64,000 nucleotides of DNA from Molanna angustata. Taxonomy: Eukaryota; Arthropoda; Insecta; Trichoptera; Molannidae. The notes below the pieces were generated by a model. It ran no database searches and was not told the DNA's origin. It saw only the letters and a program-made list of their open reading frames with translations. The stretch is from NCBI GenBank assembly GCA_963576475.1, contig OY754965.1:1061501-1125500 (forward strand), given 5' to 3'. Of the stretch, positions 56,981 to 64,000 are shown in pieces (the first letter of the stretch is position 1; every line of letters begins with the position of its first letter). The translations under genes and the position numbers were made by a program.

Positions 56981-57310
56981 AGTTCAGTTTGACTACGAAT
57001 GCCACAACTTACCTTTCCTTATTTATGGAGGTTTACGGTAACTGATTCCTTCTTTGTTTAGTTTGACTACGAATGCCACAATCTTTCTTTCCTTCTGTAT
57101 GGAGGTTTATGGTAGCTGATTCCTTCTTTGTTCATTTTGACTACGAATGCCACAACCTCCCTTTCCTCCTGTATGGAGGTTTATGGTAGCTGATTCCTTC
57201 TTTGTTCATTTTGACTACGAATGCCACAACCTCCCTTTCCTCCTGTATGGAGGTTTACGGTAGCTGATTCCTGCTTTGTTCAGTTTGACTACGATTGCCA
57301 GAAACTTCCT
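56981..57310 (+). repeat. 74-bp tandem repeat, about 4.4 units
   Basis: The motif gactacgaatgccacaa recurs at 56991, 57065, 57139, 57213 and 57287, exactly 74 bp apart, with ctgtatggaggtttatggta and gctgattccttctttgttca between. Units 3 and 4 are the most alike. Confidence 0.95.
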
Positions 57311-58029
57311 TTCCCTATTTTTATACTTTTCTTCTTCTGAATATTGAATACCTACCTACTAATTTATAATCGCAATTATTTTATTCTGTGCAGCTTTAAA
57401 AAATAATGTAATATCCATGAACAAAATTGGTCTATGGTATATTATTTAAATTGAATCTGTTGTTATATTATTTTTATAACTGTATGTTTGTTTTCTTTTA
57501 AAAATAAATAAAAAAATACTAATTGTATTTTTATGTTAAAAAGTTATAAAAATGTACCTTCATTTTTTACCAAATGTATAACATTGTACATCAATCTTAC
57601 AATAAAATAAAATAAAAAACTCTAATATTGAGAAATTTTATATGGTCCAGTATTTGGGTGGAACGATCAAGTTGCTTTATGTAATATGAATGAGAAGAAA
57701 TATTTTAGTGAACGATAGTAAATATATTATTTATTCGCTGAGTCAAATGCACCTGATGTAGTTGTTATAACCATCTTATATAATACATATATATCCACCA
57801 GGTGATCTCGTGATTTATTACATAAGACTCTACACACATTTATTGTATTTTTTTTTCATTTTATCTCACCCGAGGACCTTTCCATTCGTTGAATTTTTCA
57901 TAGAGAGAAATATACCCAGCGTAATACGTCCGCTCACCGGATGTGACCAAAAGCACAAAATATATATATTTATTGGATTACGTGTGCAGTTTTTATGAAT
58001 ATATTTTTTTCTCTCTATGTGTGTAAATT
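57311..58029. other. AT-rich intergenic DNA
   Basis: A tail-like run (aataaaataaaataaaaaac) at 57600-57620 may end a LINE remnant. No gene. Confidence 0.4.
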
Positions 58030-58520
58030 ATAGACAATTTTACTCTATAACACATAATAAACCCATAGGCAATGTCAGAAGAAAGGTAGCTGCAGACTGT
58101 AAAAGAAAGAAGCAAGAAACGGACCCAAGATATCGTCTGTTTGGTCACATGCCTCCGATAAAATCGAGAAAAAGTTTCATGACCACGTCATTCCCCCTTC
58201 AGGTGCTGCCAGAATGGGCAAGGCAATAACACTGGATTGAACATTACAGTGGAGGTCGAAACATTCTGTCGGGGACTTTGGGACCGGAACACCATCTACC
58301 CTATCGCACATGGAAGACCCTGAATAGACTATGTCACAAGGTACAAGACACTGCCGCGCACCACACCAAATTAGTTTTAACTCACATGATGAAGAGAACG
58401 ATAGTTCTTGAAACCAACTAATAGTGTTATAAATAAAGATATGTTGTTGTTTTAATATTCATCTGTAGGTACTTAATTTTTCATTCATACATTGTTAGCT
58501 TCAATTTGAAAAATAATTTA
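58030..58520 (+). pseudogene. Possible LINE pol C-terminal fragment
   Basis: A frame around 58215-58425 reads HWIEHYSGGRNILSGTLG, PEHHLPYRTWKTLNRLCHKV, then THMMKRTIVLETN. The (R)TWKTLNRLRTG-like phrase recalls the post-RT region of some insect LINE proteins (from memory). The 3' block cattgttagcttcaatttga at about 58488 recurs near 20496, consistent with a shared LINE 3' end. Upstream stops break the frame. Confidence 0.4.
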
Positions 58521-61384
58521 ATAAAATGCACATTTGGTTTCTTTGCTAAAATTAAACTGCGGGGTTATTCGTGACACGACGTTAACACATTCTGATCTTG
58601 TGTTAATCTTTTAAAATTATAAATCAGTACTCGATCATAATCTAATCTAAATCTACACACAATCATAAAAATTGTTTAAGTAAAGATTCGTTTTAGTTTA
58701 GTATGAATTTGTCATAATTTTTTGTATAAATTAATACAATGAAGTAAATAATTTTAATCTATAAGATTTCTTATGTCCGAATCTAATCTTAATCGACTCC
58801 ATGAGTACGCCCTAATGTATATAAGTTTTATTATAATATTCGCTGTAATATTTCAAGATAGGCATTTTGGCGACGGTATAATTTAGAGTCTGTTTATTCT
58901 ATATAGTTTGTTTAATGATCTTTGGATTAATTTTTTGATCTTATGTAAGCCTACAATATGTGAGCTTGTATTGTCCTTCAAATTGATGTATCTTAAGTCC
59001 TTATGACGAGGGTCATGACTATATTATGCTACTAATTTCTAGTCTTGGCGGTTGCCCTTTGCAGTGGCTGCCTCCGATTCCATCTATGTATGTGCTCTGG
59101 TTCAAGCACATTCAGTCTATAGTTTTGTTACAAATAAATCCCAGTCTTTGGTTACATACAACAACCATGATCCTTGCGTGCCACACCATCTATGAGAATC
59201 CTTTATAATTCCCGATACAGTGGTGGACTGCCCATTAAAATAAAGATTCATTTTTAAATTCAATTTTCTTTTTCATCCTATTTCTGCATTGAATCGCATA
59301 GAGCACATTCTCCAAAAAAAAAAAAAAACTAAAAGATTTTTTCTAAACTTTACACGTATTTTCGATTTCATTTCAAGTATAAATTTTAAAGATAATTTGA
59401 ATGTCTTTTTTTTGCTGTATCAATTTATGTGTTGAAAATCCACGTAAACGCCCGGGTCATTGCTGCATGTTTCTCGAAGAAAACAAAATTTCGAAAAGAA
59501 GGAAACCTTGTGCTTCGGGGAGGAGTTCAAAAAACTTACAATTTGCAACATACATAGACAAAAAATTCACAATTCATATAATGCACACAAAAATATCAGA
59601 GTTCAGAAATAAACTATTTTAATTTACATAATAGAGAAAAAATAATAAAGCTACAATTCATATAAAGACACACATACATATTCGGACGTCCTAAAACAGG
59701 TTCACCTAGTTGGGCGTCCAATGAGACAATAAAAAAATAATACAGAAATTTATTTTCTTATCTTGCATACTTTAAACCTTTTATAGTAACCTATCATTAA
59801 ATATAGGATTTAATCACTGTAATCTTGAAATTATGTTGTTGTTATAGGTAAAAGTCTGATTTTTTTAAAAGTGCCAAAGCTCATAGGGTGACCATGGTGT
59901 AAAAGAAAAAAAATATTATGGGATTTTTTTTATCATTTCATGATATAAAACGGTTGTAACTTGCACATGCATATATCTTCACAACCTTCAAATCTACTCA
60001 TACCTATACTTACCCCCAGTACTATGCGGCTTTAATGGGTCTACATTATTAGGTATTTTCTGCAAATGTTAATGGGTATCTCCTGGGAAAATAATATTTA
60101 AACAAAATATTTATTTGATACTTTTTATTAGGAATATAAAAATAATACATTATGAAGTAATTAATAGTTATAATAATAAACAGTTACATATTATTTTACA
60201 AAATAATATATTATATTATACAACATATTTACATAATAGTTCATTGAGGCAAACACACATACATAAATAATATAACTATCTAACTAATACAAATAAATAA
60301 TGGACACTTATTCTATACTGAGACGGTGATAACACATGTTTATAATAATAATTATATATCGATATTAAACTAAAAATAAAATACATAAGTTAGAAATAAA
60401 AAATCATCAATGAAAATAATTCCTTATTAAGAACAAATGGTCACCATAAAAAATCAAACGTGCGCGCACTTCGAAAGATAGATACGTATTGTCGAGTTTG
60501 TTGATGTTTGTTGTTAAGGATACCAAATGGTGTAAACCAATCAGCAACCACGATTTTACTAATACATTTACATGCGTAAATACTATGCATTTTTTTTTGT
60601 TTATGTATAGAATTGGCACTTTAAAAAAAATCAGACTTTACTTACATAACGCTGTATTATGTTTAATGTAATTATGTATCGTGCCAAATAAATTATTTAA
60701 TTATTATTATAAAAATATTAAAAACTAAAACATTCATACAGTTTTAGTACAAACAATGTGGAGGAAATTATTTCAACTTTTTTTATTAAGCTAACAATGT
60801 TTAGTAGGTTTCAATTTGATATTTGTATCCAGTTCATTGTACTATTTTATACAATAATGGCTCTGTCCCAGCTTTGTTAGCCACATGACAAATAAATATT
60901 TGATTTTACGAAATAAATTTTGCAATGATTTAAGTTCAAACCTGTTACAAGAGGTGGCCGAAGTGTTGTTGTGTTATACCTGAACCCTTCAGTAGAATGT
61001 AGAGACAAGTATTCCTATTTCTGGCTGATAAATATTCAAAGATCACACAGGACACCACATCATTTGCATCCATCTATTGGACTGAGGACATCTCCGACAG
61101 CCGTCTCATTACTATTTCATCTTGAAAAGAGACACAAAAAAGGTCAGCGTTGGTTCTAAAATAATACATTATTCTGATTGTCCACATTTACAAATAAGTT
61201 TGTTAAAGAGGTATTTTCCTTCACATAGGTTCAATTTCACACGAAGCCATTTGAATGTCAACCAGGATAATCGCCCAAAAGGCGGAAAATTGGTGATGCT
61301 CTGCTTTGCAAAGTAACTAAATTGTTGAAGTAATTCAACGACGTTGTTTGTTGTTAATATAAAGTTAAAATAATTATTCTATTT
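58521..61384. other. Unassigned AT-rich DNA
   Basis: Nearly 2.9 kb without a supported gene. It has an A-run at 59314-59328 and many short frames (60-73 codons) with no recognisable domain. A slightly less AT-rich block at 60975-61160 has frames rich in His/Arg without known motifs. Confidence 0.45.
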
Positions 61385-61560
61385 TATTTTGTATAGCTTC
61401 TCGGGCAACTTACAGGCACTATTAATTTCATAATATTAATAACAAGTTGCCACATTAGGAAATAAACGATATTTATCGTCTCACAAATGAAAACACAATT
61501 AAAAACTGTGTCTCCACCGGGAATTGAATCCGGTTTAAAATTAAATAAATTTTGGTTTGG
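61385..61560 (-). mobile_element. SINE, same family as 21249-21475 (minus strand)
   Basis: Minus strand: ccggattcaattcccggtgg (B box), gacacagtttttaattgtgt, aatgtggcaacttgttatta, gtaagttgcccgagaagc. The 5' A box is missing. Confidence 0.75.
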
Positions 61561-61709
61561 AGACTTTGAAGTTCAAATTGAAAAAAAATCTATTAAAGAA
61601 TTTTAAAATAATCTTCTTTTTACATATTGTATTCTGACCATTCTTCCATTTGCTTATTCCGTTAGAACGTTCGGAACTTCAGTCACATATTGTATTTATC
61701 TCAAAATCA

Positions 61710-62020
61710 AGACCCTATAGTACCTCCTGTCCCTTCGGTATCTCAAGTTTTTAAAGTACCTTCCGTCCCTCAAGTTCTTTTAGTACCTTCCGTCCCTTTA
61801 GTACCTCAAGTTCTTTTAGTACCTTCCGTCCCTTCAGTACCTCAAGTTCTTTTAGTACCTTCCGTCCCTTCAGAGCCTCCTACCTCTCTCCAGTTCCTCC
61901 CGTCTCTTCCATCCCTTCATAGAAAAAGTCACATGACATTTATGGACGACAGATATAACCAACAACATAAGGCTATCCGGAAGACCTACGAAGAGATGGA
62001 TCTCCTCTCAGGATAGTCAA
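61710..62020 (+). repeat. Repeat family C, third locus
   Basis: Degenerate array of tagtaccttccgtcccttca with caagttctttt inserts, followed by a unit piece (gaagagatggatctcctctc, aggatagtcaaa). Same orientation as 24505, more diverged. Confidence 0.75.
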
Positions 62021-62023
62021 ATA

Positions 62024-62241
62024 ATAATAATAATGAACACTTCCTTGCACCCTGTGCAAGTGGCTAGTTTATTGCCGTATGGCAATTTCCTCCAACTAAC
62101 CAGTGTTTCCAGCCCAGAGAAGCAATATTTGCGTGAGAAATAAATTTAAATAAATTTCTCGTCTGCTGGGAATCGAACCCAGGACGCCCGCACGTAAACC
62201 GAACGGCTAACCAACTGTGCTACGGCGGTCGGTCGGTCAAA
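62024..62241 (-). mobile_element. tRNA-derived SINE, near full length (minus strand)
   Basis: Minus strand head gaccgccgtagcacagttgg then ttagccgttcgg holds a strong A box, and gggttcgattcccagc a perfect-looking B box. The body (gaaacactggttagttggag-type, ttgccatacggcaat, cacagggtgcaaggaagtgt) ends in (ATT)n. It is the best-preserved member of the family also found at 4685, 8332, 33590 and 62325. Confidence 0.88.
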
Positions 62242-62324
62242 TGACCTTATATATTCGATGAAGAAGATGAACCGAATCCCCAAAAATAATTTCAAATTTT
62301 CTTAGATGACTATGTTTTGTTTTA

Positions 62325-62500
62325 TTAACTTTTAATAATAATAATAATAAAAACTTCCTTGCACCCTGCGCAAGAGGTGAGTTTTTTTGCCATATGGTAT
62401 ATTTTTCAGATTTACCAATGTGTCCAGCCCAGAGAAGCAATGATTGAACCCAGGACGCCCGCACAGAAACCAAACGGCAAACCAACCGTGCCACAATTTT
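62325..62500 (-). mobile_element. tRNA-derived SINE, diverged (minus strand)
   Basis: Second copy just upstream of the previous one, same orientation: ttggcacggttggtttgccg-like head, cgtcctgggttcaatcatt, then cgcagggtgcaaggaagttt and (ATT)n. An internal segment after the B box is missing. Confidence 0.75.
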
Positions 62501-62520
62501 TCTTCTTAGTATGATTCTAT

Positions 62521-63503
62521 TCCAACTGTCGATTCGTTCATGAGAATTCAATTCTCTGAATGAATCGACATTATTAAGCCAAGATGCGTGTACGAAGGAA
62601 AATTTTGTATGGCGTAGTGGACTTTTTGCATGCTAATAACACCAACTAGAGGCCTCGCAGCATATATGTTCCCATACATGGATTTACTCAGAATTCGGAG
62701 TAGAACATTTTATGTGAGTTTTGTGTGTCTGTGTGTGTGTGTGTCTGTCTGTCTGTCTGCCCCCCCTTATAACTTTTGATCCGCTCAATATACAGAGCCC
62801 AAAATTTCAAAATATATAAACACTTATAAGCCTACAAAACTTTTATACTCAGAATGGTGAATTTTTGGTTTATTTTTCCATATATCTCAGAAACCATAAA
62901 AGCTAGAACGCTGAAAATTGGTACAAATATAGACACATACAAAAACACAAATTAATTTTTTCAAAAAAATTCCAGGGTTTATCAAATATTTTTTATTAAG
63001 AAAAGTATTTTTTTTATGATAAATTTATGAGTTTAACTGCCTATATTTCCATTTTTTTTTAAAATATCGAAAAAAGCCAAAACACCCCAACTAGATAATT
63101 TAATTTTCTATAAAAAATATTAAAATTGGATTAGCACATCTCAAATTTCTTTTAACAATCATTATAAAAATTGTATTTAGTGACGACATTGCTTCATACA
63201 ATTTGTATGTCAGTAGCCCACACACAATATCTAAGAAGACTTAATAGTTTGATACTTAAATCTCCAAACATACATGCATACCATCATGCTGTTTTCATAT
63301 TCCGGGTCGGAGAAAAGGACTGACCTCCATACTGTCCTATCTTGACATACATACCTACATATTATGTTGTATGGAAAACAAAATATCTTAAAATATTCAA
63401 TAATTTGGATTTAAGTGTTTATAATTTAGTACTTATTCTTCAACTATACATTATACATACTATCGCTATTGACAGTTGGATCTCATGTGTTACATGCAAC
63501 TAG
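62521..63503 (+). mobile_element. Helitron-like non-autonomous element, copy H4
   Basis: Begins TCCAACTGTCGATTCG and ends GCAACTAG before T. It has the 5' palindromic block (catgagaattcaattctctg), a GT/CTGT microsatellite at about 62727-62760, and the 3' signature (ATTGACAGTTGGAT, then the CATGT-GTT-ACATG hairpin). The base before the 5' end is T rather than A. Non-coding, 983 bp. Confidence 0.78.
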
Positions 63504-63629
63504 TATCAAATTATTTTCATGAACTATTGCAAAAATTATCAATAATAGGTACTGGGTACCAACCCCGAAGTTTTTCATTCAAATTTTGATTTTAAACAAA
63601 ACTTGAATGTAAATACTCCACTTTCATGG

Positions 63630-63805
63630 GCCAAATGACTTTATAATCAATGAAGATGAAAAATGTTTATATCCAATAACCGTTCCCGGTAAACGTTCGA
63701 CGATTCCCTAAAGTTTCATTACAATAGGATCATCGTTTTAGGAGCGCATAACGTACATACAACCATACCAGCATACAAACATTAAGATTTATAATATAGA
63801 TTATT
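63630..63805 (+). repeat. Repeat family C 3' end, solitary
   Basis: Contains ccctaaagtttcattacaat, ttttaggagcgcataacgta and aagatttataatatagatta, matching the end of the 24830-25115 unit. Confidence 0.55.
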
Positions 63806-64000
63806 ATACTCGCACTTATCCACTTCACTAGATACAGACCGGACCGTATCGAGGTGGAATATTTTACAGGCATATTAAAAATCTTTGTACGAGGCATCAT
63901 TTCATAACGGTCCATATTTGGGCAACTAGGTATATATTTTGTGATCTGAATATTTTGGCTGTTTCAATATTATCATGCTGAAGTTTACAGATTATATTGA
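63806..64000. other. Unassigned DNA to window end
   Basis: Nothing recognised. Confidence 0.35.

Overview
The window looks like nuclear DNA of an insect, most likely a moth or butterfly (inference). It is very AT-rich and has no operons, ribosome-binding sites or prokaryote-style gene packing. It is packed with tRNA-derived SINEs, CR1/Jockey-like, RTE-like and R4-like LINE pieces, Helitron-like elements carrying GT microsatellites, MITEs and minisatellites, a mix typical of Lepidoptera. I found no convincing host exon. Nearly every recognisable protein-coding stretch belongs to a retroelement, and most are truncated or broken.

Layout. 1-1047 is a Helitron-like element (family H) interrupted by a hAT-type MITE. 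2.2-9.1 kb holds MITEs (2218-2383; 3458-3938), SINEs, a copy of a dispersed repeat I call B, a minus-strand RT fragment and repeat D. 9.1-18.9 kb is mostly featureless AT-rich DNA with small RTE fragments, a Penelope-like GIY-YIG fragment, two hairpins and a MITE at 17066-17672. 19.0-20.0 kb is a second Helitron. 20.7-27.2 kb has a SINE, RTE fragments and 46-bp and 18-bp minisatellites. 27.5-31.1 kb has three LINE fragments, an 88-bp array and a small RTE insertion with a perfect 12-bp target duplication. 31.5-33.3 kb is a 20/40-bp minisatellite split by a B element and a Helitron.

The centrepiece is 35.3-43.6 kb: a Helitron remnant cut first by a 5'-truncated R4-like LINE (35468-36920) and then by an almost complete 6.4-kb CR1/Jockey-type LINE (36998-43353, 6-bp target duplication). 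That LINE has ORF1 (coiled coil plus SGNH-like domain, one frameshift), ORF2 (endonuclease plus RT, key motifs present) and about 38 copies of a 28-bp repeat in its 3'UTR. ORF2 has no usable ATG, and a canonical -1 slippery heptamer sits in exactly the right register at the end of ORF1.

44-57 kb is dominated by tandem arrays (29 bp x16; 29 bp x37; 74 bp x4), a degenerate ~80-bp array invaded by a LINE and by a trimeric B element (48895-50521, 12-bp target duplication), and a decayed Jockey-like LINE (53165-54750). 58-64 kb is mostly unassigned AT-rich DNA, ending with SINEs and a fourth Helitron copy.

The elements do not form a pathway. Their relations are those of nested insertion: minisatellites hit by B, Helitrons and LINEs; Helitrons hit by a hAT MITE, an R4-like LINE and a CR1-like LINE. 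All assignments come from reading the sequence by eye; no database search was possible.
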